Origin: Deinandra increscens subsp. villosa
Lineage: Eukaryota > Streptophyta > Magnoliopsida > Asterales > Asteraceae
NCBI GenBank assembly: GCA_039602395.1
Contig: JBCNJP010000017.1
Location: 93,782,713 to 93,846,712, forward strand
Direction: 5' to 3'
DNA: 64,000 nt
The translations under genes and the position numbers were made by a program. The notes beneath the pieces are model-generated. The model worked only from the letters and a program-made list of their open reading frames with translations, searched no databases and was not told where the DNA came from. Shown piece after piece: positions 1 to 11,775 of the stretch. The first letter of the stretch is position 1. Every line of letters starts with the position of its first letter.

Positions 1-379
1 AAATTAAACATTTTCTGCTCTGTCTTTTTAATGTAGTTCTTAACACCCGTGTCAACATAGCAAAATACCAATTTAAATCCATATATTCTAGATTACAAGC
101 ATCGATTTGATCAAAATCCTCATTGATCAGTTCAGCATTGCCAACACTACCAGTCAAACCCCATATCTAGAAGTAATTAAAGCAGAAACCAATGCCACAT
201 ATTATTCATGTGTAGCAGCAGACAAACCAGATTGACATGGAGTAACCGGAACGTGCACATGACATCCACTAGAAGATCCAAATCAATTCCAGCTACAAAT
301 GCAGTAGGCGGTGCATTAGAAGGAATCAAAGTTGGTTTCTTTGAACTGATGGATGAAGAATTTTCTCCATGATAAACTG
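1..379 (-). other. Downstream remainder of a broken Copia gag; no clear gene
   Basis: This stretch follows the recognisable gag of the minus-strand Copia element at 380-1080. It probably holds the continuation of its gag-pol region. The readable minus-strand frame (about 177-428) shows no CCHC knuckle, protease or other motif I can name. The element is cut by the window edge. Confidence 0.4.
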
Positions 380-1080
380 CTGGATTTTGAACTGAACCAG
401 TCAAGATCGTGAGCTTGTAATTGCTCAACCAAACTATTAAAAGTCACATTTGGATAATCCTTATCCCTTGTAAGAATCATCATAAAGTTTTCCCATTTTT
501 CAGGTAAGGCTTCCAACAACTATTCTTTTTTATCAGCAGCATCTTTAACAACAGAAACTAATGCCAATTCACTAAGAATATGTGAAAATTGACTACTCAA
601 ATCAGAAATAATCTCATTTGGATACTGATTGAAGTTTTCAAACTCTTTCTTGAGAACTTTTTGCTTAGTCTTCTTGTATTGCTCATTTCCCCCACAATGT
701 TTAACCAATGCATCCCATAGCTCTTTTGCAAAAAAAGAATCATTGAATTGATGTAAGAGTTCCTTTGGTAATTCCATTGTTAAAACACCATAAGCTTTTT
801 GATCTGCTTGATATTTTGCCTTTTCATCAGCTGTAAGACTACGATGAAGCTTCGGTTAACCATTGGCTTGTAATGGATATTTATACCCATCTTCGATTGG
901 AATCCAGATATCTATGTCATTAGTACCAATATATGCCTCAAATAGTTTACGCCATGATGAAAAATCTTCAAGCTTCATCAACTTAGGAACTTTCTGGCTT
1001 GTTCCAATTTCGTTGTAAAAGTTAAGTAGAGCTTGCACTTGCGATTGAACACGGATTGAATGGCGACCATCGCAGAATAA
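316..1080 (-). pseudogene. Copia gag (UBN2 type), broken
   Basis: Minus-strand remnant of a Ty1/Copia capsid protein, which would package the element's RNA. Three readable pieces lie in order. At 856-1038, residues such as KLMKLEDFSSWRKLFEAYIG match the N-terminal substrate-like motif common to plant Copia gags. At 520-777, ELWDALVKHCGG and a Lys/Glu-rich helix match the UBN2 domain. At 316-519, LEALPEKWENF and LVEQLQAHDLD match its end. Stops or frame changes separate the pieces near 853 and 520, so no full gag can be made. No CCHC zinc knuckle is visible before the window edge. The gag lies downstream, in minus orientation, of a PBS (1613-1624) and LTR (1627-1975), so the order is right for a 5' half element. 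Confidence 0.8.
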
Positions 1081-1125
1081 TCAACCATTTTTTGAAAATG
1101 TTGAATGCTGTTAACAAACTGAGTA

Positions 1126-1392
1126 CGAACTGACACGAACAGGGTGCCAAGTTACTCATAAACTGAGATGCGAAGTGAAACTTCGTGGAAAAAAGCTGAA
1201 CAAGAACTGGAAGCTAACTGGACGAGAACTAGACGCGAACTGGATGAGAACTCGATGCGAACTAGACAAGAACTGGATGCCTACTATACGAGAACTGGAC
1301 ACGAACTGTACGAGAACTGGACACGAACTGGCACTTTGTGGCAGTTATTCTTGAGAACTGGATCTGATCAGACAAAGTCACACGAACTAAAA
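1126..1392. repeat. Imperfect tandem GAACTGG word array in the Copia leader
   Basis: About twenty imperfect copies of an 11-12 base word, variants of CACGAACTGG, CGAGAACTGG and GCGAACTAG, fill the untranslated leader between PBS and gag. The same word recurs in both orientations in this element's LTR at 1837-1905. On the plus strand the array is open for 77 codons and would encode a periodic Arg-Thr/Glu-Leu peptide. I read that as a by-product of the repeat, not a gene. Confidence 0.8.
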
Positions 1393-1612
1393 CATTTGTG
1401 AGCAAAATTTTCATGATTTTGGACGTTTTTGAGTGAGATTTTTAGCAGTAGAACATGTATAATCGAAATAACCGATTTAAGCGAAATTCGCACAAAAAAC
1501 GCAACAGAAATGAACTAATAGAAGAAAAACACTTAGATTTTTTTAATAACCAACACAAAATGGATCAAAAACTCAAAAATAGCTAAGAACATATCTGTAG
1601 ATTGAACCAAAA

Positions 1613-1624
1613 GCTTTGATACCA
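1613..1624 (-). other. Primer binding site, initiator tRNA-Met type
   Basis: The minus strand reads TGGTATCAAAGC directly after the LTR end (two bases apart). This is the usual complement of the initiator tRNA-Met 3' end, with one substitution from TGGTATCAGAGC. It fixes the orientation of the Copia element as minus. Confidence 0.85.
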
Positions 1625-1626
1625 CT

Positions 1627-1975
1627 TGAAAGAGCGTGAGCGGTGGATCGTCTACTCGATTTAGCTATTTCGGTATGCAAAACGTAATTAAAATATTGTT
1701 TTATTGATCACTAAAGTTCAACGATACAATCTGGACACAAAGAACACTCAGAGAGCAAATACTCAAAAACACACACTTAGACTCACCAAGTTCTGAAGAT
1801 TACAAAACACTTAAGTATATATACTAGACATGTTGTCCACGAACTGGGACTCCCACGAACTTCCAGCTCGTGGGGGTCACGAACTGTGACTTCGTGTCCA
1901 GTTCATGGCTCTTGTAATCATCTTCATTCTGTATGTTCTGATACATCACGCGTCGCACAGAGCCATGCTCTAACA
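1627..1975 (-). repeat. 5' LTR of minus-strand Copia element
   Basis: On the minus strand it starts TGTTAGAGCATGG and ends in CA, 349 bp, followed at once by the PBS. TGTTAGA is a common Copia LTR start. It contains a TATA box at 1815-1824, with the repeated CACGAACTGG words immediately upstream at 1837-1905. The partner LTR lies outside the window to the left, so the target duplication cannot be checked. Confidence 0.82.
1815..1824 (-). promoter_or_regulatory. TATA box of Copia LTR
   Basis: GTATATATAC sits about 155 bases into the 349-bp LTR in minus orientation, a normal position for an LTR core promoter. The word cluster at 1837-1905 ends about 13 bases upstream of it. Confidence 0.6.
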
Positions 1976-3585
1976 TTAATTTATCGCTTCAAGGACTTTG
2001 TGGTTCTAAATCATTTTTGACAAAATGTGTTTTTCACAAATCTAAAACAAAAAAGGTATCTGTTTCGGTTGATCAATTTTTCTTTCTGTACATTTGGTAT
2101 GTCGTTTAGGGGGGAGTAATTGAAACATATAAAAATAGTGTTTTTTTTTTCATTTTGTATAATGAATATCCGAAAATAGAGTTTTTCATTTTAGGGGGAG
2201 AAATGTAAAAGTTAAAAAAATGGAAAATGAGAAATTGATCCGATAAAATTAGGAAATGATGGTACATTGGAGAATGTTTCTGACTCATGGATAGAGTAGA
2301 TGAACAAACCATAAGATCATTGTTGATGTGCTAGGTAGGCTCGACAAATAAGAAAATATGCAAATATGATATAGATTAAATGCTATGTTTGACCTAGTGG
2401 ACAACATATTAACGCATCTCATGATATATAAAAAGATATGAAAAAGAAAATGAGAAGTCATTGTGTATACATGTGTTTCATTTTGCAAAAATTTAAACTT
2501 GTTTGATTTTCTTTATTTTCTCAAATGATCAGACTATCTCTGCGTATACGTGAATATCGACCTGATAATTGTTCATTTGGGGTTTTCTTTATCTTCTTTG
2601 GTGTTTTTCATAATTCATCTGACTGTCTTTGTGTGTCCACTAGACCAACCTGATTGTTGTTGAATTACACAATTTCAACTTGTTTTATTTTTCTTATTTT
2701 GTTAAATATGAGGCCTTATCTGTGTATTAAAAGATCGACCTTAAGGTAGGCGATTTAATATTCTTATTTCTTTTTGCATGGAACACAATTAATAGTATTA
2801 TGAATTCAATCACTATGTGTTAATCACTAGTGAAATTACAAAGTATGATATAATATATGTGTGAATATGACTTATAGTGTGGGGTACACTGGTCAAAGCA
2901 GTCTAAATATCTCAACATACTCAGATGTTATGAGTATGATTCTGCCAGAGTTTAAAGTGGACAAATTATACCTGCAATCAACATGGCTTATGTGCTGAAT
3001 TAGTTGAAATTGAAGTGTAGTTCAGCGCGTAATGTCCAATATGATCCCAAGTCGTGATCTTTCTCGCAAAATATCAAAAATAGGTGTTTGATTCAGTTCT
3101 GTAATTTCCGTTCATTTCATTCCAGAAAATTCAAAAAGATTTTTGGTGTGTTTTAGCATAACTTTAAAAAATCAAAAAGATTTTAGGTATGTTTTAATAT
3201 AAATTTTGTAAAAGCCAAAAAAAAATTTCTTGTTTTGTTTTCGACTGATCGACACGTGATACAACAAATTTTCAAAATATGATTTCAAAATATCTTGGTT
3301 CTCCGAAGGAGATTTTTGCCCAAGATTAAATTATGTTAGTTAAGTGAAAAGAAAAGGAAAACCGCAATTCTGTCTTCTGAAGATGCAAGTTAATGGCATT
3401 ACTCACACGCATGGTGAAAGGAGGAGTATGATTCAAGTGATAAAGAGGATCTTGAAGGATTATATGTTGATTTAAGATTGATCCTGCCATGCTAGCTCTA
3501 CTGCAACTAGACTCAAATTTCAAGGATCAGTTTTTGAAGATTAGAGTTCTGAAGTGAATCAGATACATCGTACGACAAGGGGGAG
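1976..3585 (+). mobile_element. 3' end of a plus-strand, Sirevirus-like Copia element
   Basis: AT-rich, no intact coding region. Polypurine blocks occur at 2108-2115 (AGGGGGGAG-type), 2193-2200 (AGGGGGAG) and 3577-3585 (AAGGGGGAG, directly against an LTR start). Several polypurine tracts before the 3' LTR are a known trait of Sireviruses. The rest of this element is missing. It is probably interrupted or truncated by the minus-strand Copia element whose LTR ends at 1975. The lineage call is inference. Confidence 0.5.
3577..3585 (+). other. Polypurine tract of plus-strand Copia element
   Basis: AAGGGGGAG lies directly before the LTR start TGTTAATGC. This is the classic plant Copia polypurine tract and LTR junction, and it sets plus orientation. 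Confidence 0.8.
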
Positions 3586-3889
3586 TGTTAATGCATAGTT
3601 GTCATATGATGTATCTAGTTATAGTCTGATTAGTTACAAGAGTGAACATGTTGAGTACATGTAATTTGTGTGGGAGAATGAGAGCCATCAAATGAGTGAC
3701 GAATGACCACCGAATGAGTCATTCGATGGGTATCTCATTCGGTGGACTGGTTTTCAATAAATAGCAACCTCATTCATCTCATTTAGAACTTTTGCTAGTT
3801 GAGTTTCATTCGGTGACTGTGTTGTATCTCTGTTCTCATTCGGTGAAATAAAACCCAACTTATATTTACTGTTTTGTTCATTTTCTACA
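3586..3889 (+). repeat. 3' LTR of plus-strand Copia element
   Basis: It begins TGTTAATGC after the polypurine tract. The end is placed tentatively at a TTCTACA near 3889. A TATA-like AATAAATAG is at about 3755-3763. Inverted and direct copies of the word CATTCGGTGG / CCACCGAATG cluster immediately upstream (about 3694-3745) and recur downstream (about 3805-3845). No 5' LTR is present in the window. Confidence 0.7.
3753..3764 (+). promoter_or_regulatory. TATA-like element of Copia LTR
   Basis: TCAATAAATAGC about 167 bases into the LTR, directly after the CATTCGGTGG word cluster. Confidence 0.5.
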
Positions 3890-4700
3890 CTTAAATCACC
3901 GAACAAGATCCGTACCAAGCAATTACAAGTTATGAAGCTCGTTACAACGTAACAAGATTGTATAGTGAATGTGGAGTCAAAATATGCCTCTTCGTTTGCA
4001 TCGGCAATTGCTTCGATTGCGTCACTCTGATATTTTAAAAATTAATTAGTTGTTAAACATATATTGAATTTTATATAGTATAAGAAAATACATGTATGTT
4101 CACGAATAGATAGCAAAGCTCTCCAGTTTTGCTATGTTGTTTCTATTTTTTTATGACTTAAATTTCAATTTCGTTGGACGTGATGTAAATCGAATTCCTT
4201 TTGAAATCCATTGTGTTGATGATGTACCTATGGAGTAGAGGAAAATCATAATTTCACATCATTTATAAAATTTATATTTTAATGGTGATAAAACACTATG
4301 AAGGACAAAACTTTATTTTTAAAAAACTTTTAGAACAAAGTTATTGTACATATATGCATACAAATATAGGAACATATAGAAGATATTAATAATAAAAAAA
4401 TATTATGAGATAAGTACATAGAGAGAAATTGATGAATAAACAATCTATGTGTAATGATTTTATGAACTGTGTAAAAAGTTTGTTTCTTATATACTTATAT
4501 ATTAAAATCTTTAACCCTTTGAATTGTAGGAACACCGTTCACAGAATATTAAGATACTATTAGAATAATATGAACTACAGAATCAGAAAATATTACATGG
4601 AACTGATCACATTTAAGCAGAATAAAAAGAAAATTACAGTGAAGAATAAAATTACAGAAAAGAAACGAAATAAGAACATAAAAAGAAAGGAGGGTGGCTG
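3890..4700. other. AT-rich flank, no recognised gene
   Basis: This is the sequence between the Copia 3' LTR and the Athila insertion. A short minus-strand segment near 3975-4030 reads as an acidic, alanine-rich peptide (SDAIEAIADANEEAYF) and could be an exon relic, but nothing supports it further. The rest is AT-rich with no repeats I can pair. Confidence 0.4.
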
Positions 4701-4705
4701 AGGCT
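4701..4705. other. Target-site duplication AGGCT (left) of Athila element
   Basis: AGGCT directly before the left LTR is repeated at 17776-17780 directly after the right LTR. The pair proves that 4706-17775 is one insertion. Confidence 0.92.
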
Positions 4706-5738
4706 TCATAACGGTTTGTCAGTCCGTCACAAATCCCCAACTAAATTAATTCGTAGTATCGGTAAGTTAGGGTTATCGAACCGAGGGAATATGTGGAAAT
4801 TGATTAATTGATAACACTAACTATGGATTAAATTAACTAAGACTACTGATTAACCTAAATTTACCTAATTTGCCTCTTAGCTATTTTGAATGAGTTGGGG
4901 TAAATAACTAAAATTAACTAACTTGAAAACTAAGAAAAGTGATTAAACTATCAAGTGAGAAAAAGCTAACTACTTTTGGATCCTGGTTGGTTACCGATCT
5001 AGGCAAAACCTAATTAATTGCTAATGACACATAGACATGCCCCCTATTTCCTAGTTGACCTAATACCTTAAGTTTCTAATGGGCTACTTAGTTCTTGCCG
5101 TAAGAAAGTGCTAGATCATGACAGTGGACCATTAAAACCCTAATTTACTAGTTAGTTAAACAAGTTCAGCATGCGGGTGCTCGACAGTTGCAAGGAAAAC
5201 CGGAACAATTAGTAACTAACGGTTAGGAACAGAACGATTTTACCAACCAATCACCAAAAGTAGTTAAAGGTGATTAGCCGGACATGGCTAATGTAGCAAA
5301 CATGATTTTAACTAAAAATTGCATAAAGAAACAATACCTAATGATTAAATTCTTCAAAAACCTTCAACAATGTCTGGAAATTCGAACCCTAATTCTCTCT
5401 GGACGTCCAAAAATGAAAGTGTAAATTACAAAACTTAACAACCAAGTTTAAATAGTAAAACCCTAAAAAGTCTTCTGTCGACCGATTTAGGGCGTACCGC
5501 CCCAAAGTGGAACTCAGGAACTTTCTTCAATTTCTTCTAAGTCTTCATCCGCTTCTCGATGTCTTTTCAACCTTTGTACCTACCAGCTTCATACTTCTCA
5601 TAAAACCTCAGATTTCAACATGTTTAGCTCCTGGTACCTCAAAACACAAAACCGTGAACATGTAATGTAATCCAACCGTTACATTAATAAAAATAGCAAA
5701 TTAATAGCAATAACGGACGACACTTTGGACTGACATCA
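4706..5738 (-). repeat. 3' LTR of Athila element (short form)
   Basis: 1033 bp, ending in TGACATCA on the plus strand. It aligns along its length with 16640-17775. The first base pair has changed (TC in place of TG). Relative to the other LTR it lacks about 100 bases around the GGGCGTACCGCCC words, keeping only one full word near 5489-5505. A TATA-like CTATTTAAAC (minus) is at about 5447-5457. Confidence 0.9.
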
Positions 5739-5755
5739 CATCCCCACACTTGACT
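5739..5755 (-). other. Polypurine tract of Athila element
   Basis: The minus strand reads AGTGTGGGGATG directly against the LTR start TGATGTCAG. A GTGTGGGG tract at this place is typical of Athila elements. Confidence 0.75.
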
Positions 5756-7411
5756 TTTTCTGTTTTGGAAAAACTGCCATGGAATCATTATTGGAAAAAT
5801 CAACCTCAAAATCATTAAACATTTAATTTATCAATATTTTCATTCCACATTCCGAAATGTAATCATATATGCTAATTACAATTGTCGATATTTTGATCCG
5901 ACTAAACACAACCACTGACCTTTGAGCCCCCAAAGTGTTTATAAATTACCAATCAGTTGTATCAATCTGCCTATGTGTCCCACATTCAGAAAGTTCTATA
6001 TGATTCTACTCCCGAGTCAAATTCAGTCAAAGTAAAGGGTAATTAAGATGATATATTTAAATTTTCTCCACCCTCCTTAAACCAGATACTTATATATCCC
6101 AAGAATGGTGGATTTAATGGATGAATGAAGTTTTTGAGCATTTATTCTTCTACTATTTCTTTCTATTATTTTATTTTTTTTTCATTTTTTATATATATAA
6201 TTGGTTAATTTTAACTATGATTACCAACGAACATCATCAGAGGTACTTTTTGCAAGATGCTATCCCCAAATCATACATGAGTATTTTGCTCGCGAGATCC
6301 AGAGCATCATCAGAGGAACTCACCACGGGATACTATCCTTATTTCGTACGTGAGTATTCTGTCCCATCACTCTAAAATTATTAACCAATTTATTACCTAA
6401 TATGCTCAAATATGGAAAAATGGGGTGCCGTTATTTCTCGGATTTGCTTTCGCAAAAAGATCATAACGTGCTAGTTTATTATGAGGATATATAAGTTTAT
6501 AATTTAAAGAGGTCTTTTTCCTCCTAATCATCAGTTTCAATTTCACTCTAACTCCTAAAATGGGAACCCACTAGCAAACTGAATTAATTACATATTTATA
6601 CAATAACAAACATAATGGGATAATTAAGCTTAACTAAATCAGCTGGGTCTACCATCATTGATTCTGCCCCCGCTTAGGTTAGCTGTGCTTCCTTAAATAT
6701 CGGGTTGCCAAGGGTTGTTTCCGGAGGAAATAGGATTCGAACCCATGATTTAGCAGTTGGTTGAGAAGTCGTGGCGGACAAACACAAACAGCAAGCAATG
6801 TCTTGGCTCGCTCTCATTGGGAGGCCGACACTTCACAAATTAGATATACTTTCCATACTCTCTTTTTCTAACACTTTTTATTTCTTTATTTAATTTTACT
6901 TTTAAAAATCGATTCCCAATTGTACTATCATTTTCCATGCACCGGCAATTAATCCAAAAACATATTTGACTCAAAACACTAAAACTAAAAATGATTCAAA
7001 ACGACAAATCTTTTTGGGTTTTTTATGTTTTTTAATATTTTTTTTCAAAATAACCACACAACTACCTAAAAATTCAAAAACTGACGTCCTGTCCCCCTCC
7101 CCACACTTAAGATCAACATTGCCCTCAATGTGATAAGGAAACACGCACATACGAATAAACAGACTCGAATAATAAAATAACATAAAAGATAAAATAAAAT
7201 GCAAGAATAAATAAAAAGAAAAATAAATAAAAGTAACAAGTTGGAACAGACTCCCATGATAACATCATGAAATCTCCTCGAAAGTCGTGCCAACGCCTTC
7301 TCGTATCAGATCGTGAATTCCAGAAATCAGATGTAAAAAGTAATGTGGGAATGTCACATCTCAATCATGGTGCTACCAACAAACACAACCATCATACCAT
7401 ATATATACATA
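5739..7411 (-). other. 3' untranslated region of Athila element
   Basis: No coding frame of substance. It is AT-rich, with T-rich runs near 6140-6190. Two blocks at about 6255-6360 share GATGCTATCCC / GGATACTATCC-like text, CGTACATGAGTATT and CATCATCAGAGG, so they look like a decayed local duplication. A minus-strand GGGTTCGAATCC at about 6731-6742 resembles a tRNA T-arm (B box), but no A box or fold is convincing. Confidence 0.5.
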
Positions 7412-8976
7412 TCAAAAGAAATCACAACCACCCAACCGGTTATCCCATACAGTACCCTCGTGTATAGTATAGTATAATATCATATAGACCATGATCAGAT
7501 AAAAACAAAATAACCAAAAAGAGTACAGGGTAAACGAAACTAAACCGATCGGCAGTGGCAGTGAAATCAGCATCATGGCATCATACTCCTCATCATCTCC
7601 ATCGTCACCTCCAGCTCCACTAGCACCTGCTCCAGTATCACCCTCAATATCCATCTCATCATCATCTCCACCCTCATCATCACCACCAGCATCCTCATCC
7701 ACGACCTCCTGAAAAAACTCAGGGATATCCATACCCTGCTGCAGCATCATATATCGCATCGCCCGCTCTACCCTATGAAACCTCACATCAACATAATCGA
7801 GCACCGTCTCCTGAACCGTCTCCAACGTCACCTGATCAGCCCTCGGCTGCCTCTCTGGTCTCTGCCTAAGTGGGCGCTCCACCTGGTGAGCGATCCGACG
7901 TCTCCTCGCGGCCCTAGCAGCAGCGTCTCCCGGAACAACAACATCTCTAACGGCCTCCCACTGTGGGGGATCAGTCATAGTAACCATTGAAGCCAGCCGC
8001 ATATCACCCAACTCGTAATGTGACGTCTCAATACCCACCGTCAAATGCGTCTCCAGATACCTATCAAACACCCCAGTCTCCGCGCCAACATGGTCACATA
8101 CGGCCCGGTACTCAGATGTACACCCGTCCCCGAAGTCCTCCTCCTCGCAAGTGAAAAAATCAGCACACTAGCTATGTTGAGGTCATGTCCCACAACAATC
8201 GATCTCAATACTGCCATATCTAACTTCGTGCATTTCTCTACACCGGACCGATGCCCGATGAGAGTGCACACAACAATGCTGTGCAAATAGCGGATCACAG
8301 GATCCCGAATTTGTGACTACAGAAGGTTATCCGAATACGGAGCTGCCCCGATCACATCCCAAAACGCCGCAATCTGAACATCAGTAACCCCCTGGGGGTG
8401 TGATCGGCTAAAAATCCCTCTTGGGAGGGCAACAAACTCTGGCACCTCAACCTCTGCCTGCGCATACGAATCGGACAGGACCGCAAACTCTAGAATGCTC
8501 ATGTGATGAGTCTGTCGGCCTAAAGCAAATGAAAGCGCGTTCCCATCTCCAAACTTTCCCGAACCCACTTGAAAAGTTGCCAAGAACACCACCGTAAGCT
8601 CCAAATACTGGTGGTCATCCGGCGTCAACGCCCTCCTCCATCTATCAGTAACCATCCCTCGAATCCTCTCAAACTGACCCAGCTGGCCAATCAACCCCCA
8701 ATCGATCATGCGGTGATGTAACAGAGGCATCACCACGAACTGCCTCATCTATCGATCCTCATGAGAGTTGTGCTCAAACTTCAGCAAAGAATGGTGCATA
8801 TGGTTCATCCTCGGGACCGGTAGTGGTGGAACCTCTGGGTCTGGCAATATCTCGGGCCCCTAGTAGTTGATAATCCTCCTCCGGAATGGAGGCACCAGAA
8901 TAGCAGCCTCCGTCTCACCCTGCTTCCTCTTCTTCGGTCCTCGCTTCCCGGAACTAGACTCCGGTCATTTCGACAT
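7412..8976 (-). pseudogene. ATHILA ORF-1 (env-like position) protein, broken
   Basis: This is the additional ORF that Athila elements carry between integrase and the 3' LTR, sometimes called env-like; its function is unproven. The likely start is the ATG at 8974-8976, followed by a basic KRGPKKRK stretch that could be a nuclear signal. The conserved core reads RRALTPDDHQYLELTVVFLATF, then FALGRQTHHMSILEFAVL, then RYLHSIVVCTLIG and TGPYVTMLARRLG, matching the ATHILA ORF-1 family order. The C-terminal part is basic (AARAARRRR) and then strongly acidic (Asp/Glu/Gly runs at about 7600-7720). It ends in a hydrophobic stretch (about 7440-7560) that could be a membrane segment or read-through noncoding DNA. 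In-frame stops occur near 8965, 8858, 8749 and 8317, and a frame change near 8060, so it is dead. Confidence 0.8.
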
Positions 8977-10068
8977 CCTGATTCACACAAGTTAGCACAC
9001 AAAACAATAATAATGATAATAACCGGGCCTTCCTGCAATTTATCTCCAACTTCACAAACTAATTTTGTATTTTTCGATTTTTAATTTTTTTTTTGGTTTT
9101 TTCAAAATTTATAAAGAAAAACAAAAATTAAACTTGAAATAACATTAAAACTAAAAGTGAAAATCAAAAACAAAATAAAAATGGATTTTGGGAAATTTTG
9201 AAAAAAATTGTCATTTATGCTCATGGGCATACCGCCCAGAAATGGTCCAATTGGGGCGGTACGCCGCCCAATTTGTTGCAGAAAACCCTAATTTCAATTT
9301 GGAGCGTATCGCCCCAAATGTAAGAGACCTAAGCGGTACGCCGCCCAATTCTTGGCGCAAAACCGAAATCGGCTTCAACCAAGCGATCTAAACCAAGTAC
9401 GCACCCTCAGACAACCTCTTTTTCTCACATTGTTCGATCCTAGTCTCGATTAACCCACAAAATATTAAAGAAAAACCTACCTACCAACGGAAAAAACGAG
9501 ATAAACTACAGAAATCAAGTCTAAAATTGATGGAAGGAAACCTGGGAAAACTCGGTGTGACTTGGTTTGAGTAATAAAGCTCGGTGGCGTATACGGCGGT
9601 GGTCGACGGTCCAACCGACGGCAGCGAGTTGCAGCTGGCACTCGGTGGTGACGAGCGACAGTGTGTTGACGCGCTGAAGCAGCGGTGCGGTGGTCACCGG
9701 AAGTGCGTAGGGCGGTGATGACAAGAGTCCATGGTGGTGGTGGTTTGAAAATGGCTGTGGTAATGGCTTGATCGAGAGAAAGTGATGAAGGATGATAATG
9801 ACCGACCCGCTTAGGGTTTTATTTTTTTTCCTCGTTCAAAACACGTGTGTACCGCCCAAAACTGAACTGTTTAGGGCGTACCACCCTAAAATTTAAAGAT
9901 GGATAATTTGAAAGAATTTTGGGGCGTACCGCCCAAAACAGAAGCATTTTGCGCGTACCGCCCTTCCCCAGTTTTGACAGAAAGTTTGGAGAATTTTGGG
10001 GCCTCAAAAAATTTCTATCTCTTGGAAAAATCCTTGTTTTGCACCACCGACCATTTCTACTGCAAAAT
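8977..10068 (-). other. Noncoding spacer between Athila pol and ORF-1, with keyword palindromes
   Basis: No gene. Two clusters of the hyphenated palindrome GGGCGTACCGCCC and variants lie at about 9226-9352 and 9848-9966. The block between (9540-9790) is GC-richer and simple in composition (CGGTGG, GGTGGTGG). This could be the leader of a separately transcribed or spliced ORF-1 message, which is inference. Confidence 0.6.
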
Positions 10069-11110
10069 TTATGATGAAACATACCTGGAAAAATCCTTGT
10101 TGTGCCCATTCACTACCTGCCTCAGGTGGTCGTCTAAGTCCTCAATCTCGAAATTACCATACCCCCCCCCCCACACACTTGTGATGAGGTACGGCCCCAT
10201 CCACTTGCTTTTCAGCTTACCTGGAAACAATTTCAACCTCGAATTAAATAACCATACCTTTTGACCTACCTGGAAGTCCATCCGCTTCAATTTAGCATCA
10301 TGCACTTTCTTCATCTTGTTCTTGTAGGCGGATGCACACTCGTACGCCTCATCCCGTAACTCTTCCAATTCTCCCAGCTGGAGCTTCCTTTCTCTACCTG
10401 CATCATCATAACTCAAGTTAACTTCCTTAACAACCCATAATGCTCTGTGAGCTAACTCTACAAGTAAATGACACCCCTTTCCATAGACCAACCGATATGG
10501 AGTGGTTTCAATAGGCGTTTTAAAAGCAGTGCGATACACCCATAAGGCATCATTTAGTTTAGAAGACCAATACTTCCGGTCGGTTCGCACAGTTTTCTGC
10601 AAAATTTCTTTAATTTGCCTATTGGAAACCTCCACTTGACCGCTTGTTTACGAATGATACGGGGTGGCGATTCGGTGGTCTATGCCATACTTCTTAAGTA
10701 GTTTGCCAAATTGAAAGTTCTTGAAATGGGATCTCCCATCACTTATGATCACACGAGGGATTCCAATCTAGAGAAATGTTTTGTTGGATAAATTTGCAAA
10801 CTACACTATGGTCATTGGTCTTAGTGGCAATGGCTTCTATCCATTTCAACACATAATCTACCGCCACTAATATATAAACAAAACCATTGGAAATAGGGAA
10901 AGGGCCCATAAAATCGATGCCCCAAACATCGAAAATCTCTACAACCAAAATTGGTTGCAAAGGCATTTCATCGCGCTTCGTGATGCTCCCCATCTGCTGA
11001 CATCTCACACAGTGCTTCACAAACTCAAACGCATCCTTGAAAATCGTAGGCCAAAACAACCCGGATGAAAGAACCCGGTGACCCGTCTTCTGCCCACTAA
11101 AGTGGCCTCT
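10069..11110 (-). pseudogene. Athila integrase, broken
   Basis: Minus-strand integrase region that would insert the cDNA into the genome. The zinc-binding half is readable near 11030-11110: GHFSGQ, GHRVLS, then CVRCQ. The catalytic core keeps all three acidic positions: D in WGIDFMGPFP (about 10915), D in VIISDG (about 10737) and E in GQVEVSN (about 10628). The C-terminal domain at 10069-10500 shows ALWVYRTAFKTPI, PYRLVYGK, ERKLQLGELEELRDEAYE and LKLFPGKLKSKWMGPY, the usual Athila end. Breaks are an in-frame stop just before TSGQVE (about 10648) and frame changes near 10740 and 11060. Confidence 0.9.
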
Positions 11111-11116
11111 ACATGC

Positions 11117-11775
11117 CTATGTGTGTACCAACTCTAACACCGCTTGTACCTCCGACTTTGGTACACATCTCCGAATCAATTGATTCGGCCCTACTTTGAA
11201 CAAATCAGGTTCATCCCATATGTACTTGTTTGCTTGAGCTCTCAAGTGTACCTTCTTCCTCTTGGGCCAATGTTCTGGAATTGTACCTGCAGCCAAATAG
11301 TTCACAATGTTAGCATACCAAGGTAAATTAGAAACACTTAATGATTGTCCATCAGGAAAGGTTTCGTTGATTCTCCATTCATCTTCTTCCGCTTCCATGT
11401 GGGGCAATCGGGACAAATGTTTCGCCACCACATTCTCACTACCCTTCTTGTCTCGAATTTCTAGACTGAACTCCTGCAACAAAAGGATCCACCGAATGAG
11501 CCTCGGCTTGGCATCCTTCTTCTCCATCAAATATCGAACCGCACTGTGGTCCGAGTACACTATGACCTTGCTTCCACAGATGTAAGACCTGAACTTATCA
11601 AGACAAACACAACTGCAAGTAATTCTTTTTCAGTGCTAGTGTAATTCAATTGAGCCCCATCTAGAGTCTTACTTGCATAATAGATTACTACCGGTTTCTT
11701 ATCTACCCTTTGACCCAAAACCGCCCCAATAGCAAAATCAGATGCATCACACATAATTTCAAAAGGCGTGGCCAA
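11117..11775 (-). pseudogene. Athila RNase H, broken
   Basis: The RNase H domain follows RT and would degrade the RNA strand of the hybrid. At 11560-11775, FEIMCDASDFAIGAVLGQ carries the first catalytic Asp and YTSTEKELLAVVF the Glu. At 11117-11560, YSDHSAVRYLMEKKDAKPRL carries the next Asp, followed by RWILLLQEFSLEIRDKKG and the connection to integrase. A frame change near 11560-11600 splits it. The order RT, RNase H, integrase confirms Ty3/gypsy. Confidence 0.88.

Noticed and set aside
1168..1401. 77-residue plus-strand frame rich in Arg, Glu and Leu
   Set aside because: Encoded wholly by the tandem GAACTGG word array in the untranslated leader of a minus-strand element; no homology expected.
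6731..6742. SINE B box in the Athila 3' region
   Set aside because: A single 12-base GGGTTCGAATCC match, with no A box at the right distance.
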